Assembly: GCF_023073715.1 (NCBI RefSeq)
Contig: NZ_JADPKA010000008.1
Coordinates: 186,001 to 250,000 of the forward strand
Length of the DNA: 64,000 nt
Source of the DNA: Bradyrhizobium sp. 164
GTDB lineage: Bacteria > Pseudomonadota > Alphaproteobacteria > Rhizobiales > Xanthobacteraceae
Direction of reading: 5' to 3'
The position numbers and the translations under genes were made by a program. Numbering within the stretch: position 1 is the stretch's first letter; every line of letters begins with the position of its first letter. Positions 53,612 through 62,554 of the stretch are shown here, in pieces. The notes under the pieces were generated by a model. That model was not told the origin of the DNA. It saw nothing but the letters and a program-made list of their open reading frames with translations, and ran no database searches.

Positions 53612-55438
53612 CTATTCCACGGTCACCGATTTTGCGAGGTTGCGCGGCTGGTCCACGTCGGTGCCCATCACCACGGCCGTGTGATAGGCGAGCAGCTGCA
53701 CCGGAACGGCATAGACCATCGGCGTGAACGCCGCCGCCATGTCAGGCATGACGATGGTGACGAGAGAATCGACGGTCGCCTCCGCCGCGCCCTTGGCGTC
53801 GGTCATCAGAATGATTTTGCCGCCGCGCGCGGCGACCTCCTGCATGTTTGAGACGGTCTTTTCGAACACCTGGTCATACGGCGCGATGACGACGACGGGC
53901 ATGGCTTCGTCGATCAGCGCGATGGGTCCGTGCTTCAGCTCGCCGGCAGCGTAGCCTTCGGCGTGGATGTAGGATATTTCCTTCAGCTTCAGCGCGCCTT
54001 CGAGCGCCAGCGGAAAACTGGTACCGCGGCCGAGATAGAGCACGTCGCGCGACTTTGCGATCTCGCGCGCCAGACGCTCGATCTCCACCTCGGTGGTGAG
54101 CGCATCCGACATCAAGCGCGGGATCTCGACGAGGCCATGGACGAGCTTGGTCTCGTCCTCGTCGGACAATTCACCGCGAGCCTTGCCGGCCGCAATGGCA
54201 AGGTTTGCCAGCACCATCAACTGGCAGGTGAAGGCTTTGGTCGAGGCGACGCCGATCTCGGGACCGGCGAGCGTTTGCAGCACGGTCTCGCTCTCGCGCG
54301 CGATCGTCGAGGTCGCCACGTTGACGACGGCGACCGTGTGCACGCCCGCGGCCTTGGCATAGCGCAGCGCCGCCAGCGTGTCGGCAGTCTCGCCGGATTG
54401 CGAGATGAAGATGGCGAGATCACCCTTGCGCAGGGGCGCTTCGCGGTAGCGGAATTCGGAGGCGACGTCCACCTCGACCGGCACGCGCGCAAAACGCTCG
54501 AACCAGTACTTTGCAACGTAGCCGGCATAGCTCGCGGTGCCGCAGGCCGTGATGTTGATGCGCTGGATCGTCTTGAAGTCGAACGGCAGCTTGACCGGCA
54601 GCGCGACGTGCTCGGTTGCCATGTCGACATAGCGCGCGAGGGTGTGGCCAACCACTTCGGGCTGCTCGTGGATCTCCTTCGCCATGAAGTGGCGGTAATT
54701 GGCCTTGTCGACCAGCGAGGTCGAGGCCGCGTGCCTGATCTTGTCGCGCTGGACGGCGTGACCGTCCTTGTCGAAGATATCAGCGCTCTTGCGTGTGAGC
54801 ACGACCCAGTCGCCGTCTTCGAGATAGCTGATCGTGTCGGTGAAGGGGCCGAGCGCGATGGCATCGGAGCCGAGATACATCTCGCCGTCACCATAGCCGA
54901 TCGCCAGCGGCGGGCCGTTGCGGGCGCCGATCATGAGGTCGTCGTCGCCGGCGAAGATGAAGCCGAGGGCGAAGGCGCCGCGTAAGCGCGCCAGCGTCAG
55001 CTTGACCGCCTCGACCGGCTTGTTGCCGCGCGCGAGCAGATCGTCGACGAGGTGCACCACGATCTCGGTGTCGGTCTCGGTGTGGAATACCGTGCCCTTC
55101 GTCTCGAGCTCCTCGCGCAGCTCGCGGAAATTCTCGATGATGCCGTTGTGGACCACGGCGACGCGTTCGGTCGCGTGCGGATGCGCGTTGTTGACGGTCG
55201 GCTTGCCATGGGTGGCCCAGCGGGTATGACCGATGCCGGTGGTACCCTGCAACGGCTCCGCCTCGAGCCGCTTCTCCAGGTTCTTCAGCTTGCCCTCGGC
55301 GCGGCGGCGCTCCAGGTGCTTGCCTTCGAGTGTGGCGACGCCCGCGGAATCATAGCCGCGATATTCGAGACGTTTGAGCGACTCCACCAATTGCTCTGCA
55401 ACCGGTTCGCGCCCGAGAATGCCGACAATCCCGCACAT
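53612..55438 (-). CDS. glmS: Glutamine-fructose-6-phosphate aminotransferase
   Basis: A 608-residue enzyme starting MCGIVGILGREPVAEQL, with the N-terminal Cys that attacks glutamine. The glutaminase domain has GIGHTRWATHGKPTVNNAHPH and the two SIS isomerase domains include TACGTASYAGYVAKYWFE, FISQSGETADTLAALRYAKA and LGRGTSFPLALEGALKLKEISYIHAEGYAAGELKHGPIAL. It ends DQPRNLAKSVTVE. It makes glucosamine 6-phosphate, the first step to UDP-GlcNAc. The third-step enzyme glmU is 443 bases upstream. Confidence 0.97.
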   Translation of the reverse strand: MCGIVGILGREPVAEQLVESLKRLEYRGYDSAGVATLEGKHLERRRAEGKLKNLEKRLEAEPLQGTTGIGHTRWATHGKPTVNNAHPHATERVAVVHNGIIENFRELREELETKGTVFHTETDTEIVVHLVDDLLARGNKPVEAVKLTLARLRGAFALGFIFAGDDDLMIGARNGPPLAIGYGDGEMYLGSDAIALGPFTDTISYLEDGDWVVLTRKSADIFDKDGHAVQRDKIRHAASTSLVDKANYRHFMAKEIHEQPEVVGHTLARYVDMATEHVALPVKLPFDFKTIQRINITACGTASYAGYVAKYWFERFARVPVEVDVASEFRYREAPLRKGDLAIFISQSGETADTLAALRYAKAAGVHTVAVVNVATSTIARESETVLQTLAGPEIGVASTKAFTCQLMVLANLAIAAGKARGELSDEDETKLVHGLVEIPRLMSDALTTEVEIERLAREIAKSRDVLYLGRGTSFPLALEGALKLKEISYIHAEGYAAGELKHGPIALIDEAMPVVVIAPYDQVFEKTVSNMQEVAARGGKIILMTDAKGAAEATVDSLVTIVMPDMAAAFTPMVYAVPVQLLAYHTAVVMGTDVDQPRNLAKSVTVE

Positions 55439-55655
55439 GCGGATCACTATCCCCCAAATCGCCGAAAAATCGCCTAAACGACGCGGTTGGTTTTAGCGAA
55501 ACTCCTACGGAACCAGGTACTCAATAATTATTGCTGATTGAGACAGCACCGATCACACCGAGCCCCGCCTGCGTCGATTTGGCCGGCCTTTAACCTCGCA
55601 CGTTAACTCACTGTCAACATGTTTGGCCAACGATTCCCGCCCAGGAGAGACGGCC

Positions 55656-55874
55656 ATGAGAAGCTCATCCGACCGCAAAGGCCGGTCGTCGATGTATCTG
55701 CGCGCCAGCGAGACCTCGGGCACGCACCTTGCGCATTGGCCGCCGCCCCTGCGCGGCAAGGAGAACAAGCCGCTTTTCATCAAGCATCCCGAAGGCGAGC
55801 CGGCCAAGCGCGCCAAGCCGCGCGGCTGGCGCCTGACCCGCGCCATCTTCTCCGAATTCGCCGACGACGAATAG
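55656..55874 (+). CDS. Small basic protein between glmS and glmU
   Basis: A 72-residue protein preceded by AGGAGAG. It starts MRSSSDRKGRSSMYLRASETSG and continues HLAHWPPPLRGKENKPLFIKHPEGEPAKRAKPRGWRL, ending in FSEFADDE. It is basic and proline-rich with no membrane span. It is read opposite to both neighbours and stops six bases before the glmU stop codon. I do not recognise a family. Confidence 0.6.
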   Translation: MRSSSDRKGRSSMYLRASETSGTHLAHWPPPLRGKENKPLFIKHPEGEPAKRAKPRGWRLTRAIFSEFADDE

Positions 55875-55880
55875 CCTCGC

Positions 55881-57248
55881 TCACGTCTCCGGCTTCTTTT
55901 CGGGAGTCTTGCCGCCGGTCTTCATCTCGCGATAGCGCGCCGCGCCGCCTTCCCGGATGGTCTGCTGGTTGCGCTCCAGCGCCATCGCATCGTCGGGTAC
56001 ATCGCGGGTGATCACCGAGCCGGAGCCGATATAGGCGCCGTTGCCGATTTTCACGGGCGCGACCAGCGAGGAGTTGGTGCCGACGAAGGCGCCCTGCCCG
56101 ATCACCGTCTTGTGCTTCCCAAAACCGTCGTAGTTGCAGGTGATGGTGCCGGCGCCGATGTTGGACTTGGCGCCGACGACCGCATCACCGATGTAGGCAA
56201 GATGATTGGCTTTCGCTCCCGCCTCGAGAGTCGCGGCCTTGGTCTCCACGAAGTTGCCGATTTTGGCGCCTTCGCCGAGCGAGCTGCCCGGCCTCATGCG
56301 CGCGAACGGACCGACAGACGCGTTCTTGCCAATCGCACTCTGCACGATGTGTGAGAAGGAATGGATCACCGCGCCGTCGGCAATCGAGATGCCCGGGCCG
56401 ATTACCACGAACGGCTCGATTGTGACGTCCTTGCCGAATACGGTGTCGGCGGACAGGTACACCGTCTCCGGCGCGATCAGCGTGACGCCGGCCTCCATCG
56501 CCGCTTTGCGTAAGCGCGCCTGCATCACGCCTTCCGCTTCGGCGAGCTGCGCCTTGGTGTTGATGCCGCGCACCTCGTCTTCACTGGTCTCGATCACCAC
56601 GGACTCCCATCCCTTGTCGCGGACGATGCCGATTGCGTCCGTCAGATAATATTCGCTCTTGGAATTGGCATTGCCGACCTGTCCGAGGATTTCGAGCGCG
56701 CGGCGACCATCGATCGCCATCACGCCGGCGTTGCAGAGATCGATCTTGCGCTCCGCTTCGCTGGCGTCGGCCTGTTCGCGGATCGCGACCAGGTGATCGC
56801 CCTCGACGATGAAGCGGCCATAGCCGGTGGGATCGGCGGCGCGAAAACCGAGCGCGGCGATGGCGGCGCCCCTGGCGAGCGGTTCGCGCAGCCGCGCGAA
56901 GGTTTCGGCCGAGATCAGCGGCGTGTCGCCGAACGCGATCAAGAGATCGTCCACCCCCTGCGCGATCGCCTCGCGCGCCACCAGCACCGCATGCGCGGTG
57001 CCGAGCCGCTCGGCTTGCACGTAGGTGAGTGCGTCGGGGCGGCTGCGCCTCGCCTCCTCCGCGACGGCCTGGTGATCGGGACCGATCACGACGGCGAGCG
57101 ACGTGCCGGTTCCCTTTGGTGCGGCGGCGAGCACATGGGCGAGCAGCGTCTGATGCGCGACGGGATGCAGCACCTTCGGCAGGCTCGATTGCATGCGCGT
57201 GCCTTCGCCGGCGGCGAGCACGATCGTAAGGCTGGAACGGGCGGTCAT
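55881..57248 (-). CDS. glmU: Bifunctional GlmU (uridyltransferase/acetyltransferase)
   Basis: A 455-residue enzyme. The N-terminal pyrophosphorylase domain has [24 protein letters not shown] and [20 protein letters not shown]. The C-terminal left-handed beta helix shows hexapeptide repeats ([72 protein letters not shown]). It acetylates glucosamine 1-phosphate and adds UMP to give UDP-GlcNAc for peptidoglycan and LPS. Confidence 0.97.
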   Translation of the reverse strand: MTARSSLTIVLAAGEGTRMQSSLPKVLHPVAHQTLLAHVLAAAPKGTGTSLAVVIGPDHQAVAEEARRSRPDALTYVQAERLGTAHAVLVAREAIAQGVDDLLIAFGDTPLISAETFARLREPLARGAAIAALGFRAADPTGYGRFIVEGDHLVAIREQADASEAERKIDLCNAGVMAIDGRRALEILGQVGNANSKSEYYLTDAIGIVRDKGWESVVIETSEDEVRGINTKAQLAEAEGVMQARLRKAAMEAGVTLIAPETVYLSADTVFGKDVTIEPFVVIGPGISIADGAVIHSFSHIVQSAIGKNASVGPFARMRPGSSLGEGAKIGNFVETKAATLEAGAKANHLAYIGDAVVGAKSNIGAGTITCNYDGFGKHKTVIGQGAFVGTNSSLVAPVKIGNGAYIGSGSVITRDVPDDAMALERNQQTIREGGAARYREMKTGGKTPEKKPET

Positions 57249-57419
57249 CGGAATCCTGTCAGATACGGCCGGATCAATGGTGCGGCGGACGGCAGGCCGC
57301 CCAGATGCTCTCGCCTTGCTACCCCCGCAAACGCCCGGAATTCAAGTGCGGCACGCTTTTCCTGTTAATGTTCCCTGATTGATTCGGGGAAGCCAGACGG
57401 GGCTGGGCACTTAACGTTC

Positions 57420-58814
57420 ATGGCAAAGGATTCCGACCCACTGGCGGATGCCTTCGACACCAAGGAGACCGGCGGGCTGTTCTCCGGACTTTTGGCCGAG
57501 GAAAGCGCGTTCGACCGCCGCATGATGTGGCGGCTGGGCTCGTGGGGCGTCGCGGCCGTCGGGGCCGTCGTCATCGCGGTGGTGGCCAACCAGGCCCATA
57601 TTGGCTGGCGCCGTGACCAAATTGCCTCCGTTGACCTCGCGCGCCAGGCCGACCGGCTCCAAATGCTGACCAAGGACAGCCAGAACGAGGCACGCCGCCT
57701 CGCCGCCGCCATCGAGACGCTGAACAGCGACCGCGACCGGCTCTATTCACGCGTCACGGTGCTCGAGCAGGGTCTGGATTCCGTCACCGGTGCCATCGCC
57801 AAGCAGAACGCCACGCCGCCGCAAGGCGCCAAGCCGCAGGATGTCGCGCCAGCGACCGCAGCTCCCAGCGTCGCGCCGGTCGTCTCGACGCCAGCTCCGG
57901 CGAGCGAGAAGCCGCGCACCGAAGCCGCCAAGGATACCCAGAAGGATACCCAGAAGGATACGCCGAAGGAGACTGCGAAGGAGCCGTCGAGCCCGCCGCC
58001 GCAGACGGCGGCCGCCGCTTCGCTCGTGCAGCAGTCACCGGCCATGACTTCGGCGCTGCCGACCATTCCGCTGGTGCCGTCCAAGTCGATCATGGCGCCG
58101 CCGGATACAGCCGCGTCGAAACTGATTCAACCTGAGGCAGCCGAGAAGGCCGCCGAGAAGAAGCCCGAGCCGGCTCCTACTCCAACCGAGGTCGTCGCGA
58201 CAGCAACGAAGCCCCCGGAAGCAGCCGAGACCGAAGCGCCCGCGATCGCAGTCCAGCAGACGCGCTTTGCCATCGACCTCGGCGGCGCCAACTCGATCGA
58301 TGGCCTGCGCGCACTCTGGCGCGGCGTGACCAAATCCCATCCGGAAGTTGGAGCGTTGCGGCCGATCATCATGATCAAGGAGGGCGCCGCGGGCCTCGGC
58401 ATGCAGCTCCGTTTGGGTGCCGGGCCCCTGATCAACGCCGCCGCCGCCGCAAAACTGTGCGCCGGCCTGACCGAGAACGACCGCCACTGCGAGACCACCG
58501 TGTTCGACGGCCAGCGCTTATCGATGCGCGGCGGTCAAGAGAGGGCTCAAGAAAAGGGGCCGGAGAAGACTCAAGACAGGGTTCAAGACAAGAACGCCGA
58601 GAAGAGCCAAGAGGCGGTGCCGCAGGCCGAGAGCGCCTCGGCGCCCGCGCCAATTGCAAAGCCGGACAAGCGCCGGCGCAACTATTCCTCGAAACGCTCG
58701 AAGCGCGAGGAGCCGCCGCCTGCACCCCCACCTGCGGCGCAGCCCGCGCCGCCGAAGCCGGAGGCGGCGTCAACGTCTGCAGGATCGACGCTGTCCTCGT
58801 TCTTCAGGCGATAG
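57420..58814 (+). CDS. Membrane protein with SPOR-like domain and low-complexity linkers
   Basis: A 464-residue protein with one membrane span near residues 38-58 (RLGSWGVAAVGAVVIAVVANQ) and a coiled coil after it (LARQADRLQMLTKDSQNEARRLAAAIETL). A long Pro/Ala/Lys region with a 12-base tandem repeat follows (DTQKDTQKDTPKE, near 57930-57966). A folded domain at about residues 280-365 resembles SPOR (RFAIDLGGANSIDGLRALWRGV, GLGMQLRLGAGPLINAAAAAKLC). The C-terminus is Lys/Pro rich. SPOR domains bind denuded septal glycan, so a cell-wall or division role is plausible. It is divergent from glmU. Confidence 0.75.
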   Translation: MAKDSDPLADAFDTKETGGLFSGLLAEESAFDRRMMWRLGSWGVAAVGAVVIAVVANQAHIGWRRDQIASVDLARQADRLQMLTKDSQNEARRLAAAIETLNSDRDRLYSRVTVLEQGLDSVTGAIAKQNATPPQGAKPQDVAPATAAPSVAPVVSTPAPASEKPRTEAAKDTQKDTQKDTPKETAKEPSSPPPQTAAAASLVQQSPAMTSALPTIPLVPSKSIMAPPDTAASKLIQPEAAEKAAEKKPEPAPTPTEVVATATKPPEAAETEAPAIAVQQTRFAIDLGGANSIDGLRALWRGVTKSHPEVGALRPIIMIKEGAAGLGMQLRLGAGPLINAAAAAKLCAGLTENDRHCETTVFDGQRLSMRGGQERAQEKGPEKTQDRVQDKNAEKSQEAVPQAESASAPAPIAKPDKRRRNYSSKRSKREEPPPAPPPAAQPAPPKPEAASTSAGSTLSSFFRR

Positions 58815-59001
58815 GCGCCAAAACATTCGCGGGCGCTTTGTCGGGGGCGGCGCGCGGACTCGCCGCAAGATCAGCGATGAAATCCGGCGTTGCGCGCGCA
58901 TGCGACCATCGGACGCTTGGACCTGAGACGCTCTTTCGCAGCAAGTTCGCGCTCGTCCAACGCCGCCTCAAGAGTCGCCCATCGAAACCTCGCGTGCTTT
59001 G

Positions 59002-59205
59002 ATGAACGAACTGGATCACGTGCTGAGGCTTCTCGTCGCGGCGGGAACAGGTCTGCTGATCGGCATTGACCGCGATATGAACGACAAGCCGATGGGAATG
59101 CGGACCCTGGCGCTGGGCCCTCGGCTCCGCGTTAAGGGGCTGCTCGCATTGGCCGAGAAATACGAGCGCCGTCCCTCAGAACAGAGCCGAAAGGCGCAAA
59201 ATTGA
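59002..59205 (+). pseudogene. MgtC/SapB N-terminal remnant fused to unrelated tail
   Basis: The first ~37 residues (MNELDHVLRLLVAAGTGLLIGIDRDMNDKPMGMRTLAL) match the N-terminus of MgtC/SapB family membrane proteins, which normally continue with more spans. Here the reading changes after about 59115 to a charged tail (RLRVKGLLALAEKYERRPS) ending at 59205. A deletion probably joined the MgtC start to another gene's end. MgtC proteins normally have ~150-230 residues. Confidence 0.7.
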
Positions 59206-59233
59206 CCTTGATGGATCTCCGCGCAGGCAATCA

Positions 59234-59380
59234 CTATTCGATGCGCGCCTTTTCCTTCAGATCGCGAATACGCATCTCCGCTTCATCCTTGGACTGTACG
59301 ACCTCGGACCAATCGTCGACCCGCGCTTCCTTGCTCAGCCTCTTGAGCTCTTTCAGCTGCTCCTGGGTTGGCTTGTCCAT
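59234..59380 (-). CDS. Small DUF3072-like protein
   Basis: A 48-residue charged helical protein (MDKPTQEQLKELKRLSKEAR, DDWSEVV, DEAEMRIRDLKEKA). GAGGAG lies about six bases before its ATG at 59380. The pattern of an xQLxxLKxLxxEA helix followed by xxEAxxRIxxLK matches the short DUF3072 family as I recall it. Function unknown. Confidence 0.65.
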   Translation of the reverse strand: MDKPTQEQLKELKRLSKEARVDDWSEVVQSKDEAEMRIRDLKEKARIE

Positions 59381-59520
59381 GCTCACTCCTCGAAGACATC
59401 ATGCGTTAGGCGTCACAACATCAGAACCAGCCCGCCCCTCTTGTGTTCCTGGGGGATGCGGTCAGCAGAAACTTCGCCTGCCCTGTTGCCTGCCGGTGCC
59501 ATCCCGACCATATTGCCGCC

Positions 59521-59901
59521 ATGACAAAAAAGCCCTTCCGCCTCACGCCCTACCAGGTGCAGTTCCTGATCGTCGTCGGCTTCGCCTCCGTCGGCTATGC
59601 GCTTTATCTGCGCTACCTCGCGATCGAACTGTCGCAAGTCGCGCTCGCCTGCGATGCCGGCCTTCAGACGCTGCTCTGCAAGGCGCGCTCGGTCTCGACC
59701 GTGCTGTTCAAGAATTCGGTGTTCGGGATCGTCGCGCTGGTGGTTGCGACGCTGAACCTGATGCGGCCGTCGATCGTGCTGCTCACCGTCGGCGTCATCG
59801 CCGCCGGCCTCGGCATCGTGCTCTACAATGTCGTGCTGTCGGGCCTTGCGATTGGCCTGTTCATTCTTGGATTTGCTCGGCCCGCGCCCGCCACAGCGTG
59901 A
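59521..59901 (+). CDS. Small four-span membrane protein
   Basis: A 126-residue membrane protein with spans at about residues 12-31, 63-80, 85-102 and 103-120 (VQFLIVVGFASVGYALYLRYL; SVFGIVALVVATLNLM; SIVLLTVGVIAAGLGIVLYNV; LAIGLFILGFA). Two cysteines in ACDAGLQTLLCKARS recall vitamin-K-epoxide-reductase-like or DsbB-like proteins, but no CxxC is present, so this is only a suggestion. Its 3' end overlaps the convergent GH17 gene by 41 bases. Confidence 0.75.
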   Translation: MTKKPFRLTPYQVQFLIVVGFASVGYALYLRYLAIELSQVALACDAGLQTLLCKARSVSTVLFKNSVFGIVALVVATLNLMRPSIVLLTVGVIAAGLGIVLYNVVLSGLAIGLFILGFARPAPATA

Positions 59902-61420
59902 GCGCGAACAAGAGGTAGATCGCGCAGGTCCACAGCGACTGCCAATTGTCGCGGCCCTCGTTGAACAGCACATAGACGGCCGACAGCGCCAGCAGGCCCG
60001 CGAACACCGCCTCCGCGATCGGACGCTGGCCGATCTGCGGCCGGTTCAGCATCAGCAGCGCAAATGGCACCACGGCCATCGTCAGCGCGGCGTAGGGAAA
60101 ATCCTTGTAGCGCGGGTCGAACACGAAGCCGAGCGCGGTCTGCGCCGCGATCACCGCGGCCACGGCCAGCGTCAGGCCGAGCACGGCGGTGAGCTTGGAC
60201 CATTTCCGGCCCTCGCGCGGGCCGAGCAGATCGAGGAAGGTGGGAAGGCTGCGGCCGATCACCATCGCCTGCGCGCAGAAGATCGGCGACAGGATGCCGG
60301 CGAGGAGCAGCGCGCCCCAGAGCAGCCAGCCGCCGATGCCGTAGCTCTCGTAATACATCTTATCGGCGCCGATGCCGAGCAGGATGCCCGCCGTCGTCGC
60401 CGAGATGCCGACGCCGAGCCAGGCCGAGAAGCGCGGCGTCCACGGCCGCCGGCGCAGCGTGAGACCGGCAACCGCGAACACCAGCACGCTGAGGCCCATG
60501 CCCGCGCCCATGTACCATTTCCAGTACGGGAAATTGCTGATCGGCTCGCCCGGCGGATACTTCAGGCCGCGGCGCACCGAATCATACAGGCCCCAATAGC
60601 CACCGACGGTGCCTTCCAGCTTGCGCTTCCACGGCTGGTCGTAGGACTCGATCAGGTTGACACGGAACTTCTGTGCCTTCGCAAGGCTCAGGATCTCGGA
60701 AACCACCCGCGCCTGGTTGGTGCGCGACGGCAGCGCGCCGTCGCGCATACGTCCCTCGCTCGGCCAGCCGGTTTCGCCGATCAGGATCTCCTTGCCCGGA
60801 AACGCCACCGCCATGCGTTCGCGGATCGACTCGACATGGGCGCTGGCGAATTTCGCCTTCACCGGGAAATCCTCCCAATAGGGCAGGATGTGGATCGTGA
60901 CGAAGTCGACGGCGTCATAGACCTCGCGATTCTTCAGCCAGTACTCCCAGACGTCCGCATAGGTGACGGGCACGCTAACCTGCGCCTTGACCGAGCGGAT
61001 GATGGAGACGAGGTCCGCCGTCGTCATCTCGCCGCGAAGCAGCACCTCGTTGCCAACGATGACCGTGGTGATGATGGAAGGAAATTCCTTGGTGAGGCGA
61101 ACCGCGAGCGCGGCCTGCTCGAAATTCTTGGTGCGGTTGCTGGAGAGCCAGATGCCCTGGAGCACTTTCAGGCCGCCGACCTTGGCGGCGATCGCCGGCA
61201 CCTGGTCGAGCCCGTTCTCCATCGAATAGGTGCGGACGCAGTCAGTGATCTCCTTGAGCTGGCGCAGGTCCTGCTCGATCTGGTCCGCCTCGATATGGGT
61301 CCACGTCTCCAGCGGCGACTGCTCGCCGCGGAACGGCGCGTAGGAGACGCATTGGACCTTCTCGGCGGGATCGATCGGCGCGCGCGCGAGCGTGATTGGC
61401 GTCGCCAACCACCACCACAC
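59861..61420 (-). CDS. GH17-domain membrane protein of beta-glucan metabolism
   Basis: At least 519 residues. The first ~285 form a glycoside hydrolase 17-like TIM barrel (QCVSYAPFRGEQSPLETW, CVRTYSMENGLDQVP, VIVGNEVLLRGE with the acid Glu, LIGETGWPSEGRMRDG with the nucleophile Glu). About eight membrane spans follow, the first near FPYWKWYMGAGMGLSVLVF. A GTG at 61420 is the nearest ordinary start, but the hydrophobic anchor (LALLLVSLGAIAAVWWWLAT) continues upstream in frame, so the true start may be an ATT at 61477 that follows GGAGG. It probably trims or transfers beta-1,3/1,6-glucan. Confidence 0.82.
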   Translation of the reverse strand: MWWWLATPITLARAPIDPAEKVQCVSYAPFRGEQSPLETWTHIEADQIEQDLRQLKEITDCVRTYSMENGLDQVPAIAAKVGGLKVLQGIWLSSNRTKNFEQAALAVRLTKEFPSIITTVIVGNEVLLRGEMTTADLVSIIRSVKAQVSVPVTYADVWEYWLKNREVYDAVDFVTIHILPYWEDFPVKAKFASAHVESIRERMAVAFPGKEILIGETGWPSEGRMRDGALPSRTNQARVVSEILSLAKAQKFRVNLIESYDQPWKRKLEGTVGGYWGLYDSVRRGLKYPPGEPISNFPYWKWYMGAGMGLSVLVFAVAGLTLRRRPWTPRFSAWLGVGISATTAGILLGIGADKMYYESYGIGGWLLWGALLLAGILSPIFCAQAMVIGRSLPTFLDLLGPREGRKWSKLTAVLGLTLAVAAVIAAQTALGFVFDPRYKDFPYAALTMAVVPFALLMLNRPQIGQRPIAEAVFAGLLALSAVYVLFNEGRDNWQSLWTCAIYLLFALTLWRARAEQIQE

Positions 61421-61747
61421 GGCAGCAATCGCACCCAGTGAAACGAGCAGAAGCGCCAGTGGCGTACGAAGAGAAATCGGTTCCGTCCTCCGCGAAGGGT
61501 CCGTCGATTACCTGCTTGCACGCCGTCTGCCAAGGGGGTGCGCCCGGGTGTGGATCCGCTGCTCCCAGGAATCTGGCTGCGGCCGTTCGACCGGGGCCTA
61601 GGATTGTGACTTTGCTGGACAAAATTCCAAATACAGGTCATGGACTCGGAAAGACTTTTCCGCCGCATTGGAGACCCATTTGGACGCCATCACCGACGCG
61701 TCTGCGGGATCCTGACGCGGACGACCAGCAGATACATTGGGGAATTC

Positions 61748-62338
61748 ATGCGGCAACGGGTGTTCGAGTTACGAAATGCGGTCCTGCGGCAGTTCGCCGC
61801 CACCTTGGCCGTCTCCTCCCTTCTCGTTCTCGCCGGCCTCGGTGGCGCCTCCGCCCAGAGCGGCACGCCCGCCCCCGACCAGAAGGCCGCGGCCCAGCCC
61901 GCGGACGCGGCCAAGGACGCTGCCCAGAACCAGCGCCGCACCGACGAATTCGCGGAAGCGGCCCAGGTCATCAACGGCCCCGCCGGCAATCCCGAATGCG
62001 TCTGGCTTGGCCGGCGCGTGGTGCGGCTGATGTGGCGGGATGATCTCGATACTGCATTCCGCCATCTCGACCTCTACGACCGTTTCGGCTGCCCCGGCGG
62101 CCACATCCAGGCTGCGTTCCGCTGCCTGACCCGCTTCGGCGGGCAAATCGATCCCAAGGTCGCCGAGACCCTGGATAGCCGCGTGCACGCTTGCTGGATC
62201 AACCCGGCGTCCCAGCCGCAGCAGGCGGCGGCGAGCGCCTCGCAAACCCCAGCGCCGACGCCGGGCAATGCGCAGGCCGCCCAGCCAGCCGCAAGCCCCT
62301 CGCCTGCGGCAAGCCCGACGCCCGCGCCCCAGAAATAG
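61748..62338 (+). CDS. Secreted protein in the beta-glucan gene group
   Basis: A 196-residue exported protein (signal VLRQFAATLAVSSLLVLAGLGGASAQS). The central domain has AAQVINGPAGNPECVWLGRRVVRLMWRDDLDTAFRHLDLYDRFGCPGGHIQAAFRCLTRF in part, with three cysteines in it. Gln/Ala/Pro-rich flanks lie on both sides. Homologues are, as I recall, labelled beta-1,3/beta-1,6-glucan biosynthesis proteins by context. I chose the ATG at 61748. It lies between two GH17 genes; it is read in the same direction as the second. Confidence 0.75.
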   Translation: MRQRVFELRNAVLRQFAATLAVSSLLVLAGLGGASAQSGTPAPDQKAAAQPADAAKDAAQNQRRTDEFAEAAQVINGPAGNPECVWLGRRVVRLMWRDDLDTAFRHLDLYDRFGCPGGHIQAAFRCLTRFGGQIDPKVAETLDSRVHACWINPASQPQQAAASASQTPAPTPGNAQAAQPAASPSPAASPTPAPQK

Positions 62339-62554
62339 CCAAGCGTCGTTTCAGCTGTCGTTCAGGAACGATCGGCCAAGACACGGTTGGCACTGCCGCG
62401 CGTCGTTCGAAAAAGGCCATGCCCTCATAAGGACATGAGGCCATGACAGTTGTGAAACCGCGCAGCAGAGGTATGCTCCCTTTGCCGCGGACTCGGTCGG
62501 ATCTCGGGGTCGGATCCGCTTCCCTGCCACCTCAGCCCCTTTTGGTTAGCCGCG

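Noticed and set aside
58815..59001. Plus-strand frame between the SPOR-like gene and the MgtC remnant
   Set aside because: No start with a ribosome site and no domain. Treated as non-coding.
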